Shown piece by piece: positions 8,735 to 16,843 of a DNA stretch of 64,000 nucleotides. Source of the stretch: Aquabacter sp040049275 (lineage in GTDB: Bacteria > Pseudomonadota > Alphaproteobacteria > Rhizobiales > Xanthobacteraceae); NCBI RefSeq assembly GCF_040049275.1, contig NZ_JBDZDT010000006.1, positions 248,001 through 312,000 of the forward strand. Direction: 5' to 3'. Numbering within the stretch: the stretch's first letter is position 1; each line of letters opens with the position of its first letter. The notes below the pieces were generated by a model. The model saw only the letters and a list, made by a program, of their open reading frames with translations, was not told where the DNA came from and ran no database searches. The position numbers and the translations under genes were made by a program.

Positions 8735-9439
8735 TTATGCCTCGGGCTCGCCGTCTTCAGGCTCGATCGGATCGATGAGCGAAGGGTCATCGTTCGCGAC
8801 CGAGTTCACCCTCGTCGACACCGGCCACATGGTCATGTGGACGGACGGGAAGGGGCGCAGCAACTCCCGCGGGTCCGGTTCTTCGCCAAGCCACCGATCA
8901 TAATCTTCCGGCGCCAGGATCACCGGCATGCGGTCATGGATCCGTGACATCAGCTCGTTGGCGGCACACGTGATGACGCAGAAGGTCTTCCACTCGACGC
9001 CGCCCGCGTCCCGATAGCGGTCCCATATCGCCGCCAGTGCGAACGGGCGCCCGTGGGTGAGCGCGATGGCATAGGGTTGCTTGACCTTCTCCTTGATCGC
9101 CTTCCACTCGAAATATCCATCGACCGGCATAAGCGCTCGGTGGGAGCGGTAAGCCCCTCTGAACATGCCGTTGGTGGCGACGGTTTCAGCCATGGCATTC
9201 ACGGGCCGCCGCGGCAGGCCCTTGTCTGGGGTCCACCACGCCGGGACGAACCCCCATTTTGCCATCATGAAGGTGCTGCCGGGCATGTCCGGCTCGCGGA
9301 TGATCAGGGGGTATTCCAGCCCGGGCGCGCCGTTGTAACGGCGGGGCAACGGCTCCGGCATGTCGCCCTGCCGGCGCTCGACGCCGAAGAGGGCCACCAG
9401 GACCTCGGCCGGGCTCTTGGCTATGACACGTCCGCACAT
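8735..9439 (-). CDS. SRAP-domain protein (YedK/HMCES family)
   Basis: SRAP proteins crosslink covalently through Cys2 to abasic sites in single-stranded DNA and shield them. The start at 9439 gives MCGR, so Cys2 becomes N-terminal after methionine removal; a longer frame start is rejected for that reason. Visible hallmarks are the RRYNGAPG Asn, WGFVPAWW, the Glu in VDGYFEWK near residue 105, and IHDRMPVIL with the conserved His near residue 160. The 234-residue length is normal. In a prophage it could protect replicating or damaged phage DNA; this is inference. Confidence 0.92.
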   Translation of the reverse strand: MCGRVIAKSPAEVLVALFGVERRQGDMPEPLPRRYNGAPGLEYPLIIREPDMPGSTFMMAKWGFVPAWWTPDKGLPRRPVNAMAETVATNGMFRGAYRSHRALMPVDGYFEWKAIKEKVKQPYAIALTHGRPFALAAIWDRYRDAGGVEWKTFCVITCAANELMSRIHDRMPVILAPEDYDRWLGEEPDPRELLRPFPSVHMTMWPVSTRVNSVANDDPSLIDPIEPEDGEPEA

Positions 9440-9643
9440 GCAGGGATATTGGCGGACGGGTGCGGGAACGAAAAGCCCCGCGCGCTCGTAGGAGCGGCGG
9501 GGCAGTCGGATTGGGCGGCGGGGAAACCCGCCGGGCATACAATCTATCGGAGGGCATCAGGTTCCGAGCGGCGCACGCGATGGAACCCTAGATCTGCGGT
9601 GACGTTTTCGAGGCCTGCAATCCAAACCGATGTGAGTGGGGTC

Positions 9644-9880
9644 ATGTCGAACGATCCAGATTCGGGGTCAAAGTCCCGTCGTTCCGAATTCCTCGCGGAG
9701 GACCGGGCATCGCGCGCCAACCAGGTGCGGGAGCGTCAAGCTGCTTACGTGCGGGCAGATGATGCCTTTCGCCATTCGTCGCCCGCCTTAAGATGGATCA
9801 GAAAGCTTATGAGGCTTTGGTCTCTTGATCAGCTGATCCGGGCGAAGAACGACGCGTCCAGCCGTCGGCGCGAGAAATGA
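9644..9880 (+). CDS. Small basic hypothetical protein
   Basis: The start at 9644 follows a G-rich region (GAGTGGGGTC). The 78-residue product is rich in Arg, Ser and Lys and helical (SALRWIRKLMRLWSLDQL-like pattern near residues 48-65). It matches no family I know. The upstream extension of this frame is antisense to the SRAP gene and is not used. Confidence 0.4.
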   Translation: MSNDPDSGSKSRRSEFLAEDRASRANQVRERQAAYVRADDAFRHSSPALRWIRKLMRLWSLDQLIRAKNDASSRRREK

Positions 9881-10051
9881 GGCGAAGCCGTGTTACGAAC
9901 GACTTCAGCTTGCTCGACCGGCCGGATCATGTCGGGGATACAGGTCCACCCCGAGCGCGTGTGCATGAACTGCGGCTGCAGTGCTCCTAGCCGAGCTGGA
10001 GGTGAAACTGCCAAGCTGTCCGGCGGGTTATCCGTACAATCAAAGGCACAC

Positions 10052-10141
10052 ATGGGCGCGGCATCCTCACTGACGGTACTTATCGCGCTGCTTCTGCTCT
10101 GCGCCGCGTCGCTTTGGCTGATCCTCGGAAACTACAAATGA
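10052..10141 (+). CDS. Tiny membrane peptide (29 aa)
   Basis: AAAGG lies five bases upstream of the start. The product is almost entirely one hydrophobic span (SSLTVLIALLLLCAASLWLI). The frame extends upstream to 9890 with a Cys-rich segment, so a longer 83-residue form is possible. Confidence 0.4.
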   Translation: MGAASSLTVLIALLLLCAASLWLILGNYK

Positions 10142-10352
10142 TCACCGGCGGGCGGCTCGTCTCCCCAGATTTTGGGCTTTGCTAATTAGCAAGCGAACAA
10201 TTAACGCATGGTATTAAACAAACGTTGTGCAAATTAATTTTCGGGCAAGAAAAAGACTTCCTTGATAAGATCGCAGTCGTCAGCTCGGATTTCCAGGCGC
10301 CCACGATTGAGAGTGATGTACCTCCAGCCTGCCGCGTATGCGGGGTATCGTC

Positions 10353-10451
10353 ATGGAAACGCTCGCCTTTATTGTAAGTATTTGCATTTTCATCGTCTGC
10401 GTGGGCACGGTCCTTGCTGTTTTAGCTGCGTGGTCCGGTTCGCGACGCTAA
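10353..10451 (+). CDS. Tiny membrane peptide (32 aa)
   Basis: The frame encodes METLAFIVSICIFIVCVGTV followed by LAVLAAW and a basic end, a single transmembrane helix with positive-inside-like charge. It precedes the MarR-like gene by about 100 bp. No family is recognised. Confidence 0.45.
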   Translation: METLAFIVSICIFIVCVGTVLAVLAAWSGSRR

Positions 10452-10554
10452 GTGCGCATGGTGACCACTACTAGCTCGCCCCCCCTTGGAGACCACGAGC
10501 GCATTGGCAGATAACGCTACCGGATCTTAAGGCCTGCGCACGCACGATTGAACG

Positions 10555-10938
10555 ATGCGAAAAGCACAGGGCGCCGAATGGCGCGGCCTCACTTTCGGTG
10601 CCTTAGTCTCGCGCGAAATCCTGGACAACCCGCTTGACAATGAGACGCCTCAGTCTCGCGTCAAGCAGATCGGCATGATGGTCGTCCTGCATCATTTGCA
10701 CCTGAGCAATCAGCGACTGACGCTCACCAATATCAGTGAGTTTACCGGCCTGACACGTGGTGGAGTGACTGAAACGATCGACCAGTTAATCAGGCGGAAA
10801 ATTCTCACAGAGACTCTTACGACCAACTCCATGGGGCGCGGTCGAGCCCGCGAGTTCAATATCGCTCGTGGGATATTCGAAAGGCTGCGAAACTTAAAGG
10901 CTGACGGCGGTGTTCATTGCTCCTCTGGTCCTGCTTGA
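10555..10938 (+). CDS. MarR-like winged-helix transcriptional regulator
   Basis: A 127-residue protein with an N-terminal lead (AEWRGLTFGALVSREIL), a helical core, and a winged helix-turn-helix: LTLTNISEFTGLTRGGVTET as the recognition region near residues 60-80, then a wing at MGRGRAREF. This resembles MarR-type proteins common in Rhizobiales. It probably binds DNA as a dimer. Its targets are unknown, but neighbouring accessory genes are candidates. Confidence 0.75.
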   Translation: MRKAQGAEWRGLTFGALVSREILDNPLDNETPQSRVKQIGMMVVLHHLHLSNQRLTLTNISEFTGLTRGGVTETIDQLIRRKILTETLTTNSMGRGRAREFNIARGIFERLRNLKADGGVHCSSGPA

Positions 10939-10979
10939 ACCCGGCAAAGTACCGCCGTGAAACGGAGTGATACGCTGCG

Positions 10980-11132
10980 ATGACCAAGCAATGGAATGCG
11001 CCCCTCGCTCGCGGCTTTTTAATCCAAGAAGACGGTGAGCGCCGTATTACCACTATCAGCCAAGCAATATCCTTCATGATGGATTGTTGCGGCACATCCA
11101 GTGCTCAAGCATTTGACCTAGGGAGGCGATAA
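10980..11132 (+). pseudogene. DUF982-like small protein, truncated copy 2
   Basis: The N-terminal half (MTKQWNAPLARGF, then ITTISQAISFMMDCCGT) is very close to the intact copies at 40216 and 46455. The frame stops after 50 residues where the others continue for about 35 more with the conserved AxxxLIxAA and ATxxF blocks. It is read as a decayed copy, though a short protein could still be made. Its stop overlaps the next start as TAATG. Confidence 0.6.
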
Positions 11133-11353
11133 TGAGCGTGGAGCATGTGACCCTATTCACCAAGAAATCCTGCACAGTCGGAGGCGTTCGTCTCAGCGAA
11201 GGTACGGCCTACGCAGGAGAGAAAAGTTCAGACGGGCAATATCAGCTTCGCACACCTGCCAGCATCCCGGCCGAGAACACCTTCCCAAACGCCGGAAAAA
11301 CCCTGGACGTAACATCACAAGTGAAGGATGGACTGATTTCGGTTGGCCCCTAA
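11132..11353 (+). CDS. Small hypothetical protein
   Basis: A 73-residue beta-rich product (MSVEHVTLFTKKSCTVGGVR at its start), coupled to the truncated DUF982-like frame by a one-base overlap, with GGGAGG seven bases upstream. Composition is less GC-rich than the late genes. No domain is recognised. Confidence 0.5.
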   Translation: MSVEHVTLFTKKSCTVGGVRLSEGTAYAGEKSSDGQYQLRTPASIPAENTFPNAGKTLDVTSQVKDGLISVGP

Positions 11354-11701
11354 TCGGCACGCCGATGACATGTCCCGTAGGGTTGAGCGATGCGCGCGCC
11401 TGTGATCTCCGGCCGCTTCTTCGCCGCATGGATCATGGCCGTGATGCCCACGGCACCACCACGACCGTGCTCACTTCCGCCTCATAACCGTGGCTTGACG
11501 CGGGCGGATTCATCCTTGGCCTCATCGGCGAGGTGGTTGCCACTTCCTTAGCGCTCACCGCGGCGGTTCGGATATCTCCGGTCACCGCAGCGCGTATGGT
11601 TCTATTAGAAGCGGCCGGCCTTCAGCGCAGGATCGGCATGCATCACGCATCCTTGTTCCCCACGGTAAGCGCATTCCGCTTAACCTGCGTAAGGGGGCCT
11701 T
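11354..11701. other. Stretch without a convincing gene
   Basis: A forward frame from 11390 and a longer one from 11533 are open but have unprotein-like composition and no ribosome site. The end of the stretch supplies the strong ribosome site of the next tiny gene. I see no other signal. Confidence 0.4.
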
Positions 11702-11806
11702 ATGAGGTGGATGATGACTATCTTCGGCTGGGTCTTCATCGCGGTTGTCTCGGCACTCACGGTCGTCGTCGCGAAACAAGCCCTACAATCGCGCGAGCAA
11801 CGGTAG
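11702..11806 (+). CDS. Tiny membrane peptide (34 aa)
   Basis: A strong ribosome site (AAGGGGG) lies four bases before the ATG. The product is MRWMMTIFGWVFIAVVSAL with TVVVAKQ and a charged tail, a single transmembrane helix. The ribosome site makes this the best supported of the tiny membrane genes at this end. Confidence 0.55.
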   Translation: MRWMMTIFGWVFIAVVSALTVVVAKQALQSREQR

Positions 11807-12018
11807 CGACTAGCGCCCCAAGCGTAGAATTGCATCCCGCTCGACAGCCACATAGGCGGTGAATAACGCCCCTGCAGCAACTGCGCACCCACACGACGAA
11901 CGGAGATGGTTTCGCTGGGTACCTCTAGAAGCTCGCAAAAGCGAAACGCCCGTCACCAGAGCCGAACGGAACACTGCTTCTGCGAAGGAGTTTTCGAGAC
12001 AGGCGAAGGAAATCTCCC

Positions 12019-12216
12019 ATGCTTGTCCCGACATTTATCGACACCGCCGAGGGCCGTAGTCGCGGCATCCAGGAAGGCTGGTGGGCCTTGACCGAGAGCG
12101 GAGAACCCATCTCCGGCCCGTACCCGACAAAAGAAGCCGCCATGGTTGGCATAGCGAAGAGGGGCGAGGACCAGCCCACCGGGCGGCCAGGTGACGTCGA
12201 TCCTCCGCCCGAATAG
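12019..12216 (+). CDS. Small hypothetical protein
   Basis: A 65-residue product with AAGGA upstream of the ATG. It contains SRGIQEGWWALTESGEPISG then PYPTKEAAMVGI. The pattern suggests a compact beta-beta-alpha fold seen in short rhizobial proteins of unknown function. The tail is Pro/Asp-rich. Confidence 0.55.
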   Translation: MLVPTFIDTAEGRSRGIQEGWWALTESGEPISGPYPTKEAAMVGIAKRGEDQPTGRPGDVDPPPE

Positions 12217-12219
12217 GAG

Positions 12220-12244
12220 CATGCCCGGCTGTGATCCGGGCATG
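12220..12244. repeat. Hairpin between genes
   Basis: CATGCCCGG and its exact complement are separated by seven bases, just after the stop at 12216. There is no T-run, so this is at best a weak or Rho-assisted terminator, or an operator. Confidence 0.3.
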
Positions 12245-12389
12245 TCTGCGGCACGGCCGGGCCTCCCAGCCTTCTCGACGCAGAGCGCCGCCGCGAGAAC
12301 GGAGAATCCTCGGAACTGGAGTGTCTCGAGCTTGTTCTCCTACCGTGCAGCCTTTCTCTGAGCCTCCGAGTGACGCGCACCTTTGAAGG

Positions 12390-13403
12390 ATGCGCGACGT
12401 GAAGTTCTCAAATTCCAACACTGCATATGCGATTGCTGCCGCCATCGGCGCCCTGACCGCAACCGCCATCATCAATGCCAAGCTTGCTCGCAAGGCCGAG
12501 CGCGCCAATCCCCCAGCCGGAAGCTTCATCGAAATCGATGGTGTTTTGCTGCATGTCGTGGAACGTGGCGAAGGCCCTCCGCTCGTGATGTTTCATGGCA
12601 ATGGAGCGATGATCCAGGACTTCGAGTCGAGTGGGTTGATCGATCAGGCATCGCAGACGAACCGGGTCATCGTGTTCGATCGTCCCGGCTTCGGACACAG
12701 CGGGCGGCCTCGCTCCCATCTCTGGACGCCGGCAGCCCAGGCCGATCTTTTCCACGCAGCCTTGAAGCAACTCGGGGTATCCGAGGCAGTCATTCTGGGT
12801 CATTCATGGGGGACATGCGTGGCCGTTCAGATGGCTCTCCGGCATCCTGAGATGGTGACGAGCCTGGTGCTTGCTTCGGGGTACTTTTATCCGACGCTTC
12901 AGCCGGGATTTGTTGGCCTCGCCATGCCTGCCGTTCCAGGCCTCGGGGACATCATCCGCTACACGTTGGCACCGCTGCTGAGCAGAGCCATGTGGCCGCT
13001 GGTGCTGCGGAAAGTCTTCGGCCCATCGCAGCCGCCTGAGAAATTCTCGGGCTTTCCGGTGGAGATGGCCGTGAGGCCCTCTCAGCTTCGGGCGGCAGCG
13101 GCGGAAACTGGAATGATGATCCCTTACGCATTCGCCGCTCGCGACGAGTACCAAAGCCTGTCCATGCCTGTAGCGATCATCGCTGGCGATGCAGATCGCG
13201 TGGTGAGTTTTTCTCAGTCCAAGCGTCTACACCGGGAGATCCAAGGCAGCACGTTGCATCGCCTTCGCGGCGCCGGGCACATGATCCATCAAACGCACAC
13301 CGCCGCGGTCATGGGCGCAATCAGGCAGGCCGCCCTCTCTGTCAGCAATGAGAATAAGCCCCTCCCGGCGGCGCGGCGCGGAGCCGATCGAGCCGCAGAG
13401 TGA
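12390..13403 (+). CDS. Alpha/beta hydrolase with N-terminal membrane anchor
   Basis: The N-terminus has a hydrophobic stretch (AYAIAAAIGALTATAII) that could anchor the enzyme or act as an uncleaved signal. The hydrolase core follows: HGNGAM oxyanion region near residue 70, the nucleophile elbow GHSWG near residue 138, GDADRVV with the acid Asp near residue 270, and GAGHMIH with the catalytic His near residue 300. The triad is complete, so the enzyme should be active; the substrate cannot be inferred. GTG at 12399 has a better-spaced GAAGG than the ATG at 12390. It is likely cargo rather than a structural phage gene. Confidence 0.85.
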   Translation: MRDVKFSNSNTAYAIAAAIGALTATAIINAKLARKAERANPPAGSFIEIDGVLLHVVERGEGPPLVMFHGNGAMIQDFESSGLIDQASQTNRVIVFDRPGFGHSGRPRSHLWTPAAQADLFHAALKQLGVSEAVILGHSWGTCVAVQMALRHPEMVTSLVLASGYFYPTLQPGFVGLAMPAVPGLGDIIRYTLAPLLSRAMWPLVLRKVFGPSQPPEKFSGFPVEMAVRPSQLRAAAAETGMMIPYAFAARDEYQSLSMPVAIIAGDADRVVSFSQSKRLHREIQGSTLHRLRGAGHMIHQTHTAAVMGAIRQAALSVSNENKPLPAARRGADRAAE

Positions 13404-13464
13404 GAACTCGGAACAGCACCGACCACCACTACGTTGCGCACCGGCGACGGCAAAGGAGCAGACA

Positions 13465-13704
13465 ATGGATAGCGATCGCATCACCAGCGCGGCCACTGAG
13501 TTCGGCGGCAAGGTCAAGGAAGCAGCTGGGGCATTCACCGGCAGCAGCAGGCTTCGCACCGAGGGTTACTATGACCAGGCCGAAGGGCGCGCCGAAAACA
13601 CGCTCGGACAGATCAAGGACTACGTGTCAGACAAGCCGATGAATGCGGTGCTGGCTGCGGGCTTCCTCGGCTTCATTCTCGGCATCTGGGCTGCGAGGAG
13701 ATGA
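13465..13704 (+). CDS. CsbD-like stress protein with C-terminal membrane segment
   Basis: A 79-residue product. Its first part has the CsbD pattern (GKVKEAAGAFTGSSRLRTEG, then QAEGRAENTLGQIKDYV), a hydrophilic helical domain induced by stress in other bacteria. Its end (MNAVLAAGFLGFILGIW) is a Gly-zipper transmembrane segment as in DUF883-type proteins. GGAG lies eight bases before the ATG. It follows the hydrolase by about 60 bp in the same direction, so co-transcription is likely. Confidence 0.75.
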   Translation: MDSDRITSAATEFGGKVKEAAGAFTGSSRLRTEGYYDQAEGRAENTLGQIKDYVSDKPMNAVLAAGFLGFILGIWAARR

Positions 13705-13952
13705 ACCATGCTGCGGCCCAGGCCCTTTCGTTGGGATGACGGCCAACGGTCTTTAGCGTTTCGCCTCGTCAACCGGGCGGCCATGCGGGAACGCGGCAGC
13801 CAGTCGCAGGAACCGCGACCGAGATCGAGGGTTTTATGCGCAAACCGGCTGAAGAAACCGCCCACTAACCGACCACGGATGTACTGGCGGGGGCGCTTTC
13901 TCGGCCGGCTTGAATTTCGCCGGGGGGCGATCGCGACGAATGGGGGGATAGG

Positions 13953-14042
13953 TTGGAAGTTCTGACTTTCGTTGCCCTGGTCACTGCCTTTGCAGTGACT
14001 GTAGTCGCCTGGATGTGGTGGTCGAATAAGCGATCCCAGTAG
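13953..14042 (+). CDS. Tiny membrane peptide (29 aa), TTG start
   Basis: A TTG codon preceded by GGGGGAT begins a frame encoding EVLTFVALVTAFAVTVVAW and a short basic tail. It is a single hydrophobic helix. The unusual start and size make it tentative. Confidence 0.35.
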   Translation: MEVLTFVALVTAFAVTVVAWMWWSNKRSQ

Positions 14043-14061
14043 GCCGGGCCCTCCCAAGGTC

Positions 14062-14388
14062 TCACTTACTCAAGCGAGGCGATCCAGCGCCTCCGCAATC
14101 TGTCAAAGCAGCCCAGCCATGTCCGCACGAGCCAGCTGCTGTTGCGGTTCCCCCCTCCACGCACGTCCTAGGTGAGTTCGCGCACCGCTCACGGCGGGCT
14201 TCTTCATTCTGGAGCCGACAGTGAGTTTTTGACCGTCGCAAACCGGCACGTAGCGCCTGACCGCCGGTCTCGATGACGATCCCTATCTCCTCGATGGACA
14301 TCGGAATCACCTCGGGCGGCTTGCCGGGCCGGAGGATGTGAAGCGCCTCCCTGCCCTCCTCCACCACGAAGCGCGCCGTCACCTTCAT
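14062..14388 (-). CDS. Hypothetical protein at the end of the lysis operon
   Basis: Its ATG overlaps the stop of the upstream membrane protein gene (ATGA), so it is coupled to the lysis cassette. The first 48 residues look like a real small fold (FVVEEGREALHILRPGKPPE, then SIEEIGIVIETG). The remainder is Cys/Arg-rich and unprotein-like, so the true 3' end may have been altered by a frameshift. Confidence 0.45.
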   Translation of the reverse strand: MKVTARFVVEEGREALHILRPGKPPEVIPMSIEEIGIVIETGGQALRAGLRRSKTHCRLQNEEARRERCANSPRTCVEGGTATAAGSCGHGWAALTDCGGAGSPRLSK

Positions 14389-14735
14389 CGCGCAGGCGGC
14401 AGCGGCGGAAGCGGAGGGATGCCGTCGCGCCAGCGGCGGGCCCAGCGGATCAGGGCCTCACACAGCGACATGCCGATGAGGCCGAGGGCGAAGCCCGTCA
14501 CACCCTCGATGCTGGCCAGCGGAACCTCCGGCGTGCCGAGGTAGCGCACGGCGTAATGGGCGCCGAGCGGCGTGGCATAGCCAGCCACGATACCGCCCAC
14601 CGCCGCCGTCGCCAGGGTGACCCGCCACGACGTCCCCGGGCGTGTGAGGGAACGGACGATGCCACCGGCCGCGCCGGCGATGAGGTGGGCAAGCTTGACG
14701 CCGAGCAATGCCGGGTCGGGAGGCAAATCGGGCAC
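14385..14735 (-). CDS. Membrane protein of the lysis cassette, holin-like
   Basis: GTG at 14735 is preceded by GGGGGAT at normal spacing, which decides the start. The 116-residue product has two or three hydrophobic spans (VKLAHLIAGAAGGIV, LATAAVGGIVAGYATPLG, GVTGFALGLIGMSL) and a basic, proline-rich cytoplasmic tail, typical of small phage holins. It is downstream of the endolysin, whose lack of a signal peptide means some membrane-permeabilising partner is needed. Confidence 0.55.
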   Translation of the reverse strand: MPDLPPDPALLGVKLAHLIAGAAGGIVRSLTRPGTSWRVTLATAAVGGIVAGYATPLGAHYAVRYLGTPEVPLASIEGVTGFALGLIGMSLCEALIRWARRWRDGIPPLPPLPPAR

Positions 14736-14827
14736 GCAATATCCCCCAAGTCTCGGAAACGAGGCGAAGCCCCTCCGCTTCGCGACAGGCCGCCCGCGCA
14801 GGATGGCGCGGGCGGAAAGGCCTCGCC

Positions 14828-15199
14828 TCAGGCCAGGCGGCGCGACCACCAGGTCGTAGCCGTCCGCCAAAGGGGCGGGGCGATGGCAATTGCGCTCCCG
14901 AGCGTCACCTTCCAATCAGCAGCGTCGCCCTGGCCGGTGACGACATCGACGATCGCGGTGGCCGCCGCCTGCCAGTCGAGTTCGGGCCCGATGCCGCGGC
15001 TGGCCAGGGCGACGCCGAGACCGGAGATGCCGTAACGCATGAGCTGCGGCCACAAGGATTCCAAGGCCCGTGGCGCCGGCATCTGCTGTGCCATGGCGTT
15101 CGCCACCTTGCCGGCGTCGGCAATGGTGAGAGAGTTGTCGGGGTCGCGCGCAACAGCGGTCGCCGCCCCCGTGAGGGCGTCGGTGAGCCGATCGGTCAT
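14828..15199 (-). CDS. Phage lysis-region protein, possible holin (Pam3-gp28-like)
   Basis: A 123-residue product directly downstream of the endolysin gene. It has an amphipathic N-terminus, a hydrophobic segment (YGISGLGVALASRGIG), and a second one near the C-terminus (VTLGSAIAIAPPLW) before a basic end. The arrangement is reminiscent of Pam3-gp28-type holins, but the match is from memory of pattern only. With the following gene it makes two candidate holin or antiholin components. Confidence 0.45.
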   Translation of the reverse strand: MTDRLTDALTGAATAVARDPDNSLTIADAGKVANAMAQQMPAPRALESLWPQLMRYGISGLGVALASRGIGPELDWQAAATAIVDVVTGQGDAADWKVTLGSAIAIAPPLWRTATTWWSRRLA

Positions 15200-15259
15200 G
15201 GTGATCCTCGATAGAATGGAGTTGGAGGTGCCCGGCAGATCCCGGCCGGGCGCGGGAAG

Positions 15260-16144
15260 TCACGCGGCGCGGGGCGCTTTCACGGCGCCGATGCGCAGCT
15301 CCAGCACGGCCCACGTGGCGGGCCCGGCGATGCCGTCGACCTTCAGGCCGGAACGCTTCTGGAAGTCGCGGACAGCATTTTCGCTCCTGGGACCGAACCG
15401 GCCATCCACCATGAGACCGTAGCCGAGCACGTTGAGCGCCGCCTGGAGATCGGCCACGTCGTTGTCGTTGTCCGCCACCTTCCAGGGCGCAGCCTCGGCG
15501 CCGAGGATCTTCCAGGCCTTGTTGAACCAGGCGACGCGGTCGTCATACCCGTTGTAGCCGCCATTGATCCGGCGCGTGATCGTGCGGATGTCGTTCTTGT
15601 CCGCCAACTCGTTGCAGCCGGACTGCTTCCATTCGGCGAGCGCCGGGAGGAGCGCATATTCCGGCGCCGTCACGGCCTCCGGGCTCAGTTCGAACAGGTC
15701 CCCCAGGCCGCAGAGTTTTCCCATGGCGCGATGATTGCCCCGGCCAGTGGTCTGCATGCCGCCATTGCCGCGATACATCCAGCCGTCCCCCGAGCGGGCG
15801 TTCCCGAGTTCAGTGGCCTTGCGAGGGTTGCCGAGCCCATAGACCCGCTCGAACAGGGCCGGGCCGTCCCCCGCCAACCGCTTCGCCTCCGCTGCCGTCA
15901 CGGCCGCGCTATGCTCACCGACGCCGAAAATCTCGAGGATGCGCGCGGCCGAGTAGGCGCCGCTCTCGCGCAGGATGGTGAAGCCGCCCGTCTCGTGCGG
16001 CGTCTGGCCGAGGAAGTGAGCGAGCCGGAGCGGCGTCGTCACTTCGTATTTCTCGAAATGGCGGTCTCCCTGCTCGAACGCCTGGACATAGTTCGACAGG
16101 GCCTTGGGCGCGATGCGGCGCACCACGTCGATAGCGCGGATCAT
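15260..16144 (-). CDS. Endolysin: GH19-like glycosidase with peptidoglycan-binding domain
   Basis: A 294-residue enzyme predicted to cut the glycan backbone of murein at the end of the lytic cycle. The N-terminal domain has LAHFLGQTPHETGGF (catalytic Glu in the H-E-T motif near residue 52), YRGNGGMQTTGRGNHRAMG and ITRRINGGYNGYDDR, all typical of the chitinase-like GH19 fold. The C-terminus, from about residue 225, is a PG_binding_1 domain (VADLQAALNVLGYGLMVDGR, then FGPRSENAVRDFQ). No signal peptide is present, so a holin must release it. A terminator precedes it. Confidence 0.9.
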   Translation of the reverse strand: MIRAIDVVRRIAPKALSNYVQAFEQGDRHFEKYEVTTPLRLAHFLGQTPHETGGFTILRESGAYSAARILEIFGVGEHSAAVTAAEAKRLAGDGPALFERVYGLGNPRKATELGNARSGDGWMYRGNGGMQTTGRGNHRAMGKLCGLGDLFELSPEAVTAPEYALLPALAEWKQSGCNELADKNDIRTITRRINGGYNGYDDRVAWFNKAWKILGAEAAPWKVADNDNDVADLQAALNVLGYGLMVDGRFGPRSENAVRDFQKRSGLKVDGIAGPATWAVLELRIGAVKAPRAA

Positions 16145-16169
16145 GATCGGTCATCCTGTGCTGGATATG

Positions 16170-16192
16170 AAAAAGCCGCCTCGGAGGGCGGC
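16170..16192 (-). terminator. Rho-independent terminator after the tail genes
   Basis: Read on the minus strand, GCCGCC and GGCGGC pair around a six-base loop, followed by five T residues. It lies between the tail-fibre helper and the endolysin and probably attenuates tail-operon transcription into lysis. Confidence 0.65.
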
Positions 16193-16246
16193 GTGGAGGG
16201 TCAGGTTTGCAGGCTTCAGCCCGCGACGTGGGTTCGCCGCCGGTGC

Positions 16247-16843
16247 CTATCCCGGCTCGCTCCACACGATGGCAGCCAGCGCTTCCGGTGAGGCGGCCTG
16301 GGCGGCGGCGGAATTCAGCTGGTCGAGATGCTGTTGCCGCGCCAGCACATGGGTCTTTCCGTCTCGGCCGGCCTGCTGGATCTGCGCAGCCGAGTGCTCC
16401 CTCATGGCCCAGATACCCGCGAGGTCCTGGCACCAAAAGGGTGTCGACCACTCGGGAAGCAAACCCGGCAACAGGCTGTCAGTCACCGAGCCCATCAGGT
16501 TGATCTGATCGGTGATTGCGCTGGGGTAACGGTGAGGCGAGCCCAGGGCCTCCGAGCTGAAGCCTCCCACGATGCTCGCCGCACAGGCTGCCGTGAGTTC
16601 CTCCACCTTTGCCGGGGCTGGAGACGGTGGGTAAAGCGACAGGCCATGTTGCGCCAACACCTCCTCCAGCGCGGCGTCACTCGGCTCTCCCGCCTCATCA
16701 CGCGGCCAAGGGCAAGGCCCACCGAACGCATCCACAAAGGAGAGATAGCCCGCGTCCGCTTCGGAGACGATCATACCGGCCGCGGAGGAGAAAATGCGCC
16801 CGTCGTCGCCACGCCAATAGTAGTTCCGGATGTCGGGGGTCAT
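16247..16843 (-). CDS. Tail fibre helper (DUF4376-type)
   Basis: A 198-residue protein whose ATG overlaps the tail-fibre stop by four bases. The N-terminal part resembles tail-fibre assembly proteins (RNYYWRGDDGRIFSSAAGMI). The C-terminal half fits DUF4376: FSSEALGSPHRYPSAITDQI, a helical middle, and QQHLDQLNSAAAQAASPEAL. Such proteins assist folding or attachment of the fibre. Confidence 0.7.
   Translation of the reverse strand: MTPDIRNYYWRGDDGRIFSSAAGMIVSEADAGYLSFVDAFGGPCPWPRDEAGEPSDAALEEVLAQHGLSLYPPSPAPAKVEELTAACAASIVGGFSSEALGSPHRYPSAITDQINLMGSVTDSLLPGLLPEWSTPFWCQDLAGIWAMREHSAAQIQQAGRDGKTHVLARQQHLDQLNSAAAQAASPEALAAIVWSEPG

Noticed and set aside
9053..9643. Plus-strand frame running into the small gene at 9644
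   Set aside because: The upstream part is antisense to the SRAP gene; only the part from 9644 is kept.
14790..14816. Strong GC hairpin upstream of the holin-like gene as a terminator
   Set aside because: The stem is good but neither strand has a following T-run, and lysis genes on both sides are probably co-transcribed.
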